From: Cryptomeria japonica
Lineage: Eukaryota > Streptophyta > Pinopsida > Cupressales > Cupressaceae
Assembly: GCF_030272615.1 (NCBI RefSeq)
Contig: NC_081411.1
Coordinates: 834,694,136-834,758,135, forward strand
DNA: 64,000 nucleotides
Direction of reading: 5' to 3'
Within the stretch, counting starts at the first letter, position 1, and every line of letters starts with the position of its first letter. Positions 36,352 to 47,635 of the stretch are shown in pieces. The translations under genes and the position numbers were made by a program. The notes under the pieces were generated by a model that worked only from the letters and a program-made list of their open reading frames with translations, did no database searches and had not been told where the DNA came from.

Positions 36352-37212
36352 ACCCCCCTTAAGTGTAGCTTAGGTGGGTGAAAATATGGGTCGCAACAAA
36401 TGAGGCCATGTTAGGTACCCATGTACATAGAGATCCCCCCAAAAGAAGAAGTGCGCCCCCCCCCCCCCCCCCCCCCCCTCTCCCATAAGAGGAAAATCCC
36501 CTCCCTAAATAGAGAAAGAAAGAATGAAGGACTAATAAACCCCTCTTGAAGTATACACATGCCACATCCCAAGTAAAGATCACAAATGAAGGAACTTGCT
36601 TTCAATGAAGCATTTGGTGAAGAGGTTTGCGGTCTCCTCCAATGTAGAACAATACTTAAGATCAATGCTGTCATCCTGAATCAACTCCCAAATGTAGTGC
36701 ATATGTATCTCAATGTGTTTTGTCCTCTGGTGATGAAATGGATTTCTTGAGATCTGTATAGCATGATGATCATCACAAAAGATGATGGTAGGCTTTCTGA
36801 TTGGAATACCAAACTCAGTGAGAATATTATAAAGCCAAATAGTCTCAATGGTGGTTTAACTTCCCCTCGATACTTAAACTATGTTGATGAAAGAGAAATT
36901 GTAGGCTACTTATTTCTTGACTAATAAACTAGACCAGATCCAAGTGAGAAGTAATGCCCTGAAGTGGACTTGCGATCCTGAGAATCACCTGCCCAATCTA
37001 AATCTATATATCCCACCAAGTCAACATCCATGCCTGTTACATACTAGATTCCATAATTGTGAGTACCTTGAATGTAGTGGAGGATCCACTTAGCTGCTTT
37101 CCAATGCAACTCATGTGTCTCCTACATGAATTTAGAGACCATTCCCATAGCATATGAAATTTTGGGTCTCGTATGAGTCAAGTATATGAGACTCCCAACA
37201 AGTTGTCGGTAT
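36352..37212 (-). pseudogene. copia RT end and RNase H, cut by the Tat insertion
   Basis: The minus strand reads YRQLVGSLIYLTHTRP (37200 side), then WAGDSQDRKSTSGHYFSLGS (RNase H) and, near 36600, decayed C-terminal text. At 37213 the LTR of the Tat element begins, so the rest of pol lies beyond the nested block, outside the window. Next to the LTR it shares AGGCCATGTTAGGTACCCATG with the Gag-only copia element at 39532-44658 (about 36402 and 40085). A run of 23 C lies at 36456-36478. Confidence 0.8.
36456..36478. repeat. C23 homopolymer
   Basis: Uninterrupted run of 23 C on the plus strand, G on the copia sense strand. Its place near the polypurine tract suggests expansion of a purine-rich tract; length is prone to sequencing and replication error. 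Confidence 0.9.
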
Positions 37213-37975
37213 TGTGGACACCCAAAATTGTCATGTCTAATTAAATAAATATTTTATTTATTTAATTATCTAAGCCTAATTCTTCTATTAATTAAATAAA
37301 TCTTTATTTATTTAATTAATTCATTTATCCTCTTCTAGCCTTATTTCTCATTTAAATAAATACATTTATTTATTTAAATTATCATTTTCCTAAATTAAAT
37401 AAATATTTTATTTATTTAATTATCCCACTTCTTCTATAAATTAAATAAATCTTTATTTATTTAATTAATTAATTAGCTTTTTCTACCTATGACACATGTC
37501 ATTCATTTCTTAATTCCTACACTACCTACCCCGTTCATTATTCTATTATTTCCTCTACCTACCCTCTAATCCTAGCCGACCTCCTTTTTTACACCTCTCA
37601 ATCTTATCCCTCCATTTCTTATAGTGTCTTCTATTTAAGGAGATGCTTCCTTCATTATCAAATGCTAACAACTTGATCATTTGACTATACTACGATCATA
37701 CTTGCAACCACATTCCGTTCTTTGTTGAGCTCTTGTGCACATAAAATCTGAGAGCAAATATATCAAGCAAGATCAATGGAGATAGGAAGAATGGAGATCA
37801 AAACCCTATTGGACATGTGATGGTATCATCTTTGTGATTTTGTTTTATTTACATTGTCTTAGGTAATCTTCATATGTTATGGTGGATCTTTGTTATTGTT
37901 AGGCTAGGGTTTGGTGGTTGAATTCATTTAGCCTTTCAATCTTGTTATTATTGTTATCCATTTTCACCATAAACA
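37213..37975 (+). repeat. 5' LTR of Y1
   Basis: TGTGGACACCCAAAATTGTC to CACCATAAACA, 763 bp. The reverse complement of 54486-55258 matches along its whole length. TATTTAAG at 37632-37639 is a TATA-like candidate, unconfirmed. Five AT palindromes lie in its first 260 bp. Confidence 0.88.
37238..37470. repeat. five AT-rich palindromes in the Y1 LTR
   Basis: Located near 37238-37268, 37287-37320, 37351-37379, 37393-37421 and 37439-37470. Arms are 11-14 bp of TTAATTAAATAAA type; the third has different arms (TTTAAATAAAT). The same five are in the Y2 LTR (54990-55235). Confidence 0.85.
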
Positions 37976-37978
37976 TTT

Positions 37979-37997
37979 TGGCACACCCGGTGGGACA
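37979..37997 (+). other. probable primer-binding site of Y1
   Basis: TGGCACACCCGGTGGGACA, three T residues after the LTR end. It starts TGG as all such sites do; the tRNA is not assigned. Confidence 0.55.
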
Positions 37998-38125
37998 CTT
38001 GTCCCTTTGCATTTAACCCCCTTGTTGCAGGTCTTGTGTTTTTGAAGTTGCAGGTCGGACATTTTCAGCAGCATTTTTGGTATTTTCGCATCTGTGCACT
38101 TTCGGATCGCATTTTTGATTTTCTA

Positions 38126-38350
38126 GCGCGTCTGAGATAGTTGGATCCACGTCTATGTTTTGGTCATATTTCATTTTGCAGGTTCCAGGGAGGTGCGTCT
38201 ATGTTACTGAAACGTGTCTGTGTCATTTTCACCCGCGTCTACGTACAGAAAGCGCATCTGTGGTTTTTAATCGCGCCTATGTCTCATGGAACCGCGTTTC
38301 TATTTCGAAGTCATGTCTGCGTAGGCAGTAATCGCGTCTGTGTATTGCCT
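38126..38350 (+). repeat. CGCGTCTGTGT-type repeats, block 1 of the Y1 leader
   Basis: About ten degenerate copies of a 10-12 base word (GCGCGTCTGAGA, ACGTCTATGTT, CGTGTCTGTGTC, CGCGTCTACGTA, CGCGTCTGTGTA and others) spaced 17-30 bases. Confidence 0.8.
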
Positions 38351-39531
38351 GTTTCAAAATTTTGGAAATTTTATTGATTCGGTTTTCGGATTTTGCATTT
38401 AGGGTTTCAGATCTTGTTTATTTTTTGGACTAACATTTTCAGATCTAGCTAACACAATTGGTGCAGCTTGCCTTGGAAGCTAAATCGTTTGGTTGAAAGC
38501 CCCTATTTTCACAAAGTCTTTTGGGTTTTAAAATTTACCTAACTTGTGTGTTTGCAGGAAGGGGTGATTATTTCAAACAACCCAAACTACTAACAACTCT
38601 TTGTTGTAGGTCCTTGGCAAGAGTTTTTAATTTTTATTGTGTGCCTTGTTTTCATAGGCTAGCAAACACTTCCATTGGTGCACTAAAATTGAATCATTGT
38701 CTTTTGTGTCTTGAGCAATAGGCTCTTTTTGTTTAATCTTTAGAGGGCCTATCTTCCTATGTGGTCATTAGGACTGCTAGTGAGAAGAGAACGACCCAAG
38801 TGGTAGCGAGGAAAACCCACCTCTTCCGAACCACTATAAACAAATGTATTCATGGTGAAAACTATGGATAACGTGTGCTGATTAGTTCATACCGACACTA
38901 TGTCTCCCCATAAACCCATTTGATCAAATTTATTTGATCATTTGTAGGGCATAACCCCTACCGGCTAGGAGCCTTTTGTATTTATAGAGCTGAAAGTGCC
39001 GCATGTATGGCCACACGAGCAGATGCCCTTACTAGCACCTTTTTGTTTTAGAAGCTCAAATCCTTCTAGTTGTTGGGGCAGGAGGTCAGACCTATGGTAG
39101 CGGCCCACACACATACGGTTCTTAGTAGAGATACAAAGTTCACCATGGGGAGTTTTCATGGGGACTGATGCTTGGCTGACCCGAGAAGTGAGTGCCGAGG
39201 GTGGAGCCAGTGAGGTCAAGCATCTAAGTATCCACTCTGAATAGCGTAGCCTCGGGGGTAAAACCCTATGTGGGATCAACAACTATTGTCTTGGCCAGCC
39301 ATAAGAATTGTGCTTGACTTCTTTTAAACATTCAAACATTCAAGACCAAACAACAAAACATTGTGTCTTTTGTGTCTTCAAGTGTATGCAAAACATTTTT
39401 ACATCAAACAACACACTTTTCTTGGAGTCATTTTGGAGTCTAGAAACTTGCAAACATTGAGTCCTCATCAACATTGTGTCCTCTTGTCATGAAAAAAATA
39501 GTCAAACAGTTAGATTTGGTCACAACAAAAC
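38351..39531 (+). other. leader of Y1, conserved segment
   Basis: No sense coding frame. 38750-39300 resembles 20740-21190 of element Z. The minus-strand translations of the two also share QQ(L/I)EGF and similar words, which nucleotide similarity alone could cause. Confidence 0.6.
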
Positions 39532-40006
39532 TATTGGATTTTGCCAAGATCAAGAGGTCAATGAAATGTACAAGATAGAGACATAATATGGGACAAGAAT
39601 AAACTGTATTCTCATCAATAGAAAATGATCAACAATCAACTGGATTATCTCTGTTACATACAATGTAGATGAGCTTGCTTATATAGGCAAGGCTAGGGAT
39701 ATGTATGAGCACACAAATATGACATGTAGCTCAATGAGAAAAAAGGGTAGGTAGGAGAAATAATATAATATTCCACATGAGGTGGATCACCCACCGAAGG
39801 TGGAATTATCACTCCACAATAAGTGGATATGATAGTGTAATAACAAGATCAACACCATAAGAGGTGGAATTTCTCCTACACATACTATCCCAATGTGGCA
39901 CAAACACCCAAGTGTCTCATATCCAAACTACTATGAAATGCATTATCCTAAGTAAACTTAAGTAAGTGTAATAATATCCATGATGAATAATTATTTACAC
40001 CAACAC
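39532..40006 (-). repeat. 3' LTR of the Gag-only copia element
   Basis: TATTGGATTTTGCC...TTTACACCAACA on the plus strand; matches 44164-44658 except for a few bases and a 20-bp length difference near 39750. The outermost TG reads TA. Confidence 0.92.
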
Positions 40007-40019
40007 CCCCCCTTAAGTG
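40007..40019 (-). other. polypurine tract of the Gag-only copia element
   Basis: CTTAAGGGGGGG on the element strand, directly before the LTR start TGTTGG. Confidence 0.8.
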
Positions 40020-40227
40020 CAACTTAGGGGAATGCACTTAAGTCTACAATGCAACTAAGCAATGCAAGATGGGTCCCGGCTACGAGGCCATGTTAGGTAC
40101 CCATGCACAAATGCAAATGCATGCAAACCAATGCAATGAAATCTCTCACAAAGTGGGGAAAGAGAGAAAAACCCAATGGGAAAAAACCCTCCCCCAAAAG
40201 AGAGATGAAAGCTATACAAGAGAACTC
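40020..40227 (-). other. 3' untranslated region of the Gag-only element
   Basis: Non-coding; holds AGGCCATGTTAGGTACCCATG near 40085, shared with the copia remnant at 36402. Confidence 0.6.
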
Positions 40228-42492
40228 TCAAAGAACTATGTGAGGAACAAAACCCCATGTGAGGAAAAAGTCCCCCCCATATGAGAGAAGAAGAGAAGTC
40301 AAACTGTGATCCTCTCTCAATGAAGAATCTGCACCAATGATAGAAGCTCGATGTATGAAGAAACTGCTCCACGAACGTCGAACAACATTCCTCCCCTTAG
40401 GAAGAAACAAAACCAAAGGTGTATCCATGAAGTCTCCCCAATCATGAAGGGAAGATGTATGAAGAAAACTCATGATGAAAGGAATCTCTGAAAACTGCTC
40501 AAGTGTCCCCATGTCGATGCTGAAAGATACCCCCTCCAAAGGTGGTGAACTGCTCCACACTACTGAAAAAGGAACTCCAAGATCTAGTGGAGATGGATGT
40601 AGAACAATGCCCAAAGACTCATGTGTCTCCTCAAAGCATAAAGAGACCTCCTCCAACTGCTGTACATAAGTATCCACAATCATGTCAACCTCGAAAGAAT
40701 GATCATGTAGAGAATGAACAAGAGGGTCAGAGTGTGCCCTCGCAACAATCGAAGAAGGATCATCTTCATCAAAGACAAGATGAATGTCATCAATGATGTC
40801 TCCCAAATCTGCAATGTAGGATTCCACAAACAAACCTGCAATGTCTGTCAAGTAATCATCCCATGAATCTGAAGCTGGAAGACAATGTATATCCTGCTGC
40901 ACTGAATCACATGAAGGCAAAACTGTCGCACTATCTGCATCATCAGGTGCAATAGGTGATGTGATATCAATATGAGAAGATGAAATACAAGACTCAAGAA
41001 TGGGGTTACATGTGAGAATCCCCATGTTCAAGTGTCCAAAGTTCTCCTCAAAATCTGAATCATCACAATAAGTGTGATCATCATGTGTAGAATCATCAAA
41101 TGTGAAATCATCATCATCAACAAAATCTGAAAAGGAGTATAACCGAGATGCATGATCAACCACCCCAGTTGCAATGATAGCTCTAGTCTCCATGTCTCTA
41201 ATAAAAACTGAGTCAGGTGTGAACTCCACAACTCTCTTAGTTGCGCCATGTGTGATTTGATAGATAGAAAGGAGATTGTTTGTCAAGTGGGGTACACACA
41301 ACACATCATTGAAGGAGTTATCCCCAATGTCAATAGATCCTTTCCCAATCACATCCATGTATGTATGATTGCCCATCAAAATCTGTGGCATGGTGCAAGG
41401 CTCAAATGTAGAGAACATAGACTGTGAAGATGCCATATGATGAGAAGCCCCTGAATCTAGAAGCCATCTCTCTGAAGTATGATTTGTTGTAGCACATAGA
41501 GCTTTTCCTTTTCTTGTTCCAAAAGAGTGAGTTTTTCCACTCGTAGAAGCCATGAATGCTTGCCCTTTTCCTTTTGAATGTGAGGAAGTGGAAGTTGATG
41601 AATCATCCTTCTTGTAGACTTTAGGCAAATCAATGTTATGCCTTTTGATGATATGTGTGAGTTCATCAATCTTCTTAGTATGGCAACGATGTTCCTCATG
41701 ACCAATCTTTTTACAATAAGCACAAGTAGGTCTCTCTCTCTTTGGTGAATTATCTTTCTTGGAAGAGGATGAATCTCCTTGTTGTGGAGAAGATGATGCT
41801 TTTTCTTTAGGCTTTGATTGCCATTTCTTCTTGTTTGAGTTGTCCTTTCCTTGATTTGCCACTAATGCTTGAGACTTAGAAGAAGCCTTAAGAATGCCCA
41901 TGCTTATCAACTTAGTTTGTTCCATCATCAACATTTCATTGAAAGCATCAAATGTAGGCATTTTGTAGCTTGAACCCATTGTCATCCTATGAGTTTGGAA
42001 ACTAGAAACAAATGCTGCATATTCTTGTGGAAGCTTCCCTATCAAGTTGAATATCAATTGAGTATCCTTTTTATCAATGCCACAATCTTTGAGTTGTGCC
42101 CTCAACTCATTTGCCTTAGTGACATAATCTTGTATAGTATCAAAGTTCTTGGGATCTAACATGGTGAGATCACTATCAATTTGATATCCCCTAATCTCAT
42201 CAATTTAACCATACAAGTCTTGAAACTTTTGCCAAGCATCCTTGATTAGAGTACATTTCTCAATATGAAAAATGAGATCCTTTGATACATACTTTCTTAA
42301 GGTACCAATTTCCATGATATTTTTAGTGAGCCAATCTAAGTGACCAACTGGATCAGCCTTAGGATCAGCTGGAGCAACAATAGTTCCATCAATGTAATGA
42401 GTGAGTCCTTTTTCCATAAGTTTACTCCATGCATCAATTTTCCAAGTAGCATAATTATGTGGAGTTAAGAGAGGAAACTTAGAAGAACCCAT
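40228..42492 (-). pseudogene. copia Gag-protease with acidic C-terminal extension, one internal stop
   Basis: The likely start is the ATG at 42490-42492 (MGSSKFPLLTPHNYATWKID), a copia Gag N-terminus; the hydrophobic codons before it are leader. Then LRKYVSKDLIFHIEKC, LIFNLIGKLPQEYAAFVSSF (Gag core), a lysine/serine-rich segment, an intact knuckle CAYCKKIGHEEHRC and protease WLLDSGASHHMA with LLSIYQI. Instead of integrase the frame runs on for about 330 codons, first very acidic (DDDDFTFDDSTHDD), then with no recognised domain, rich in S, L and D. The only interruption is TAA at 42205-42207. Gag and protease would support packaging; copying and integration must be borrowed. Confidence 0.88.
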
Positions 42493-43189
42493 AGCAGCAA
42501 AAAGGAAAGAACACAAGAGCACAAAAGCACAAGAGACACCCCCCAAATTCAATCAATCAACGTACCCCCCCAAAAGTGATGATTTTGGCACTTTATACTT
42601 AGTGCGATTACAATGAGCCACTTGCAAAACAAGGCAAAGTGGGCTTATGATGCAAATTTTACAACTTCTAAAATGAGATACAAGAGACTTCAATCAATAG
42701 TGCAATGAATCTAACTGAGATTCAAGCAAATATACAAGTACCAAGAGAGCCAAAATTGGCCAAGATCTGAAAGTACAATTTCTACTTACAATGACATCAA
42801 TCTGATAGCATCATGTGAAAGTAGACAAAAAAATACGCACTTTCAAAAAAAATGGCACCTAAAAAGGAGGTCGGATGACCCCAAACGAAGCCTCTGAAGT
42901 TGCAAAAACTGGGATTACTCAGGGACAGTCACCAAAAACTATATTTTTTGAAAAATCCATGCATCAAAATCAAAAAATTCTTTCACCACTGCGGAGAGCA
43001 TGAAATTCTAGCCCATTTCAAAAAAAATTGCACCCAAAAAGGAGCAAAAATGAGCAAGTTATGGCCATTTGAAGTTGAACTGCAAAATCAAAAATGCAAA
43101 TGAGAGGGGGTCAAAAAAATTTCAAACCCTGCTGATGTGGTGCTGACATCAGCAAAACACTATGTTAAATTTGATGGTCGTATGACCGT
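42493..43189 (-). other. gag-proximal leader of the Gag-only element
   Basis: About 700 bp without a supported coding frame, upstream of the gag start on the minus strand. Confidence 0.5.
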
Positions 43190-43790
43190 CGCCAAAACTT
43201 CGCTGCCTAGCTGACTGGGCATTCGTACTGTACGGACGGATGACTCGGCCTGCTGACTGTACTGTCCGTACTGTACGGATTTGCTGATTGTACAGGCTGA
43301 TTCTGCTGTCCGTACGGTTGACGTGGCATACAAAAAGTTGCTGACTTGGCGTATGGAGGGTCCACGTGTCTGTACGGTTGTACCGCGTGGCGGATGAGTT
43401 GGCATCTGCACGGAGTGGAGCTGAGGCCGGAGTCCGTCGCAGGTGGAGGAGCCGAGGAGGAGGCGCTCGGGCTGCACGGGAGGCGCAGCGGCTGACAGAC
43501 GGCGTCGGGAGGAGAACTGGGGGTGGCACCGGGAAGCGGCGCTGGCCGGTGTTGGAAGCCGAAGACGCGGGAGGCGCGAGCTGCTGGAGGAGCTGCGGAG
43601 GCGAGGGCCGGGGACGAGGCGCCAGGAGCGGAGTGGCGGTGGACGCTGCGGGCTCCGGGGGATTCGCCGGCGGCGGCGCGGTACTCTGTGTGCCAGACTA
43701 AGTACGAACGCGCAAGGGCTGACAATCTCTGCAAAAAAGCCTGCAACCTGCGCAGGTAGGGGGGTACGGGGGTCTGCGGACCCCCAACCA
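43190..43790 (-). other. GC-rich island with GTAC palindromes in the leader
   Basis: An abrupt GC- and CpG-rich block in AT-rich surroundings. It gives open frames on both strands (for example 194 codons minus at 43207-43791), as expected from GC bias. Palindromes CGTACTGTACG (43224-43234) and TCCGTACTGTACGGA (43265-43279) and further CCGTAC words cluster at its left side. It could be a captured host promoter or first-exon fragment, or a structured packaging leader. Neither is proven. Confidence 0.6.
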
Positions 43791-44149
43791 AATATTTTTT
43801 TTTTTAATTTTTTTTTTGCTTCTTTTTCAAATTTTTTTTGATTTTTTCGAATTTTTTCAATTTTTTTTTATTTCAAACAATTTTTCGATAAATAATATTT
43901 TCAGACAATTTTTTTTTTTTCGAAAATAATATAAAAAATTTAAAAATCCGTACGATATAAGCAAAAATGGAGAAAAAAAATTTCTCACCAAAATAGACCA
44001 ACTTTATAACCAAAATTCATGGAAATGGCCTTCCGGACACAATGGAGAGGTCGGATCTGGTTTAGGACGCCTCCAAATGATGATGCTCCTCAGATCTACC
44101 TCTTGACGTCACAATAATGCCTCTTCAAGACGAATCAATGAGACTCCAA
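43791..44149 (-). other. A-rich tract and primer-site-proximal leader
   Basis: 43795-43930 is T-rich on the plus strand (A-rich on the element strand). The remainder to the primer site has no feature I can name. Confidence 0.5.
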
Positions 44150-44163
44150 TAGCTCTGATACCA
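44150..44163 (-). other. primer-binding site, initiator-Met tRNA
   Basis: TGGTATCAGAGCTA on the element strand, directly adjoining the 5' LTR; the first 12 bases fit the initiator-Met site. Confidence 0.92.
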
Positions 44164-44658
44164 TGTTGGATTTTACCAAGATCAAGAGGTCAATGAAATG
44201 TACAAGATAGAGACATAATATGGGACAAGAATAAACTGTATTCTCATCAATAGAAAATGATCAACAATCAACTGGATTATCTTTGTTACATACAATGTAG
44301 ATGAGCCTGCTTATATAGGCAAGGCTAGGGATATGTATGAGCACACAAATATGACATGTGGATCAATGAGAAAAAAGGGTAGGTAGGAAATAGGTGTGGG
44401 TAGGTAGGAGAAATAATATAATATTCCACATGAGGTGGATCACCCACCGAAGGTGGAATTATCACTCCACAATAAGTGGATATGATAGTGTAATAACAAG
44501 ATCAACACCATAAGAGGTGGAATTTCTCCTACACACACTATCCCAATGTGGCACAAACACCCAAGTGTCTCATATCCAAACTACTATGAAATGCATTATC
44601 CTAAGTAAACTTAAGTAAGTGTAATAATATCCATGATGAATAATTATTTACACCAACA
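44164..44658 (-). repeat. 5' LTR of the Gag-only copia element
   Basis: TGTTGGATTTTACC...TTTACACCAACA on the plus strand, 495 bp, flanked on the right by AAAAC. Confidence 0.93.
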
Positions 44659-45355
44659 AAAACGACTTCACAGATTGAAAAAAAAAAAATTGCACAAAGT
44701 TTACAGAAATGCGTCTGTGTCTGTTTTAATCGCGTCGGTGTCATCTAAGCGCGTCTGTGAAGGGCATAATCACATTTATGTGTCTAACAGTGTCTGTGTC
44801 GAATAGAGACACGTATGTGTCTGGGAATCGCGTCTGTGAAGTATACAGGCGCGTCTGTGTTCAAAATTGCAAGAAAATTTCACAGTCCTGCTAACAAAAG
44901 AAATCAGTTTTAGAATTCTTGAGCTTCCTAGGTTGTTTTTTTCAGGTTTCATCTAGCATTCAACCTGTCTTTGGGTCTCACACAGTCCATCATTGCTTCA
45001 CATCTCATTTTACATTCACAATTGTCTAAACTTGGGTCAAAAGGTCACTTGCTTGTCCTCATCATACTTTGTCAACACACTATATACAACAACACTTTGC
45101 TAAGTGGTCCCTCATCAAGGTTTCTTACCTTTGGGTCTCATTTGGTCTTACTTAGAGTCAAGGTCAACTTACCTCATCAAGAGAAACTATCCTCTCTTTG
45201 GAAGTCACACCTACTCTACTACATACATACTTGGTCTTACACTTTGGACATTGCAAGTACACTTCAGATTCATTTACACTCCATCCAACTCTTGGTCTTC
45301 CATACTCTTTTTCCATTTTCATCTTGTCTCACACATCTTGGTCAATACCTAGTTC
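44659..45355 (+). other. second part of the Y1 leader with CGCGTCTGTGT repeats
   Basis: Resumes Y1 after the nested copia element. 44690-44865 holds about eight more copies of the CGCGTCTGTGT-type word. 44930-45355 is non-coding, TC-rich and leads to gag. Confidence 0.75.
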
Positions 45356-47635
45356 ATGGTTGAAACCTGTCTTCAAAAATCTAGGAGAGAAACTAAAGAG
45401 GCTCAAGAGTCTGCAAACATGAGTTCTTATGAGTATGACAATGATTTATTTTTCAATACTGATCACACTACATTGCCTGACATGGATGTCTATAGAAACA
45501 TTCCAAATGTGGAGAACGCAGACACTACAAACAACAATGTTACACACAATGACAATATGGACAATTTTTCAATACATTCAGCAGATGTGGAAGAATCCAT
45601 TATGAATCCCCATTTCAATCGATTGGTTGAGGAAATAATGAGGAGGGATAGACAATACTTCTTACAAATGATGGCACAAAGTGGAGCCAAGATACCTCAT
45701 GATTTTGACATGTCTCAAATAATGGAAAATCGACCTTTGCAACAAACTCACTCCAACATGGATCAAAGGAGACCTAATAGTGGAGAAAATAGAGGACCAC
45801 ATATGGTACCTGAATCACCATCATCTTTGCTTCAAAAACTAGAGGTCCCACATACACATGGTCAAGTATATGATACTCACCTTCGCAGACCATTATGGAA
45901 GTCTTATGCAGACAGATATGCTCAATCACATACTCAAGCTATGGATCAACCAAAACAATTGGATATTCAAAGGCATGCTCAAAATTTGGACACAAGGAAA
46001 CCCCGTGTCAAATTTGGGGGCAACACAATAGAACATGACATGCTTGTAGAATATGGTATACATGCACAAAATAGATATGGTGTTCCTGAACATGAATCTA
46101 TACCAAGTGGTCCATATAGGCAGCATCACTATAGACCTCCTCCATATGAACATGTGTATGATCAATATCATCCATATATACAATATGCTCCTCCTCCAAT
46201 TGGTGCCTCAAACATGGGGTATGCTTCAAGAAGTCGATCTCCACCTAAGAGCAATTTGGAGCAACAAATCAGGGACTTACAAAAGAAAATGGAGGACATA
46301 AATACACCAAAGCCAACATACACAATGAGAGACATATGTCCTTATCCATTTGAAAAGAGTATTCCAATGCCTCCATTTCCTACACACTTTGTGACCCCAA
46401 AATTTGATAAGTATAGAGGAAAAGGGGATCCCAAGGCACACATAAGACAGTTTTTCATAGCTTGCATTGAAGTAGCTTCAGAAGAGACATATTTGATGAG
46501 ATTATTCCGACAAAGCTTAGGTGATCAAGCTATGGAATGGTTCTCCCAACTCCCACCTGGTATTAAGTCATGGGGTGACTTAGCAGAGGCATTTATTCAA
46601 CATTTCTCCTACAATATAGAGACAGACATATCAGTCACTACTTTGTGCAACACCAAGCAAAAAGAGGGAGAATCTTTTGCATCATTTTTACAGAGATGGA
46701 GAAATCTAGCCAGCAGATGCTCTTGTGAAATTCCACAAAAACAAATGGTAGAGATGTTCACACAAAATGTTAACAAAGACATTGGTTATGATCTAAGGAA
46801 AGCTTGTTTGTCCACCTTCAAGGATGTCATTGAAAAAGGCTTAGCAACAAAAAAGGTTCTAATTGAACAAGGAGTCATTAAGATATTCAAGGAAAGCAAA
46901 GATGACTTTAAAGGAAAAGACAAGCCAAGATTTTGGAATAAAAACAAGAACACAGTCAATGATGGTGTTGTTGATGCCAATATAGTGCGACCCAAATTCA
47001 TCTTTTCAGGATCAAGTTCTACAAACAATCAAGTGAATACTCAAACAACTTCTAGATCACGAAGGAAGTACACTCCATTGGGAGAACCACTTGAGTCAGT
47101 CTTCAAAAAGCTGGTGGCAAACAAAGTGATCACAGTTCCAGATTTTCCTCCATATGAACCAAAGGTCAAACCAAATTGGTGGAATGATGATGAGTATTAT
47201 GAATTCCATAAGAGCAAGGGTCATAAGACAGGAAATTATCATCGACTGAAGAACATCGTACAAGATCTCATTGATAGAGGTGACACTAAGATTGAGGGAC
47301 ACTCATCCAATCAAGAACATGAGATGTTTAAGGAACCATTCCCAAAGCACGACAAGGGAAAAGCTAAAGTCACAGATGATCAAGCCAACTATACTAGAGC
47401 ACCTTATAACTATGATTCAACTATCAATCATATCTCTACTATTACCATCAAGAACAAAAACCCTGAGAATCTTCCTCAGAGACCCAAGATTGTCCTAAGA
47501 GGTGTTGGATCTTCTTCCGAACCTACCTCTGAATGTCATGTTACAACTCATCGAGGTAAAATTACGTTGCCAGGTGCCTCCACTAAAAATACTGCTTCTT
47601 CATCAACCAAACTTGAATATGACCTTGTAGAATAG
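45356..47635 (+). pseudogene. Tat-type Gag of Y1
   Basis: 759 open codons from ATG 45356; a second in-frame ATG at 45419-45421 is as good a start. The N-terminal 330 residues are polar and rich in H, Q, N, P. Residues about 340-520 form a Retrotrans_gag domain (FDKYRGKGDPKAHIRQFF, AMEWFSQLPPGIKSW, FIQHFSYNI). Near 613-640 lies the Tat zinc motif, normally CxxH...H..C, here YYEFHKSKGHKTGNYHRL: both cysteines have become tyrosine (TAT). Ends at TAG 47633-47635; the same frame continues into protease, so this stop is probably a mutation. Confidence 0.88.

Larger units (their letters stand above)
39532..44658 (-). mobile_element. Gag-protease-only Ty1/copia element, target duplication AAAAC
   Basis: 5.1 kb element with 475- and 495-bp LTRs, target duplication AAAAC (39527-39531 and 44659-44663), primer site directly adjoining the 5' LTR, polypurine tract adjoining the 3' LTR, and one large frame for Gag and protease. 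Integrase, RT and RNase H are absent. The near-identical LTRs, perfect target duplication and near-intact ORF argue for recent movement using enzymes of another element. Confidence 0.93.

Noticed and set aside
43207-43841. Overlapping long frames on both strands in the GC-rich block
   Set aside because: GC-rich DNA has few stop codons; the frames lack domains and their ends do not match any gene structure.
39532-44658. Helitron or DNA transposon with captured gene
   Set aside because: LTRs, primer site, polypurine tract and a 5-bp target duplication define an LTR retrotransposon.
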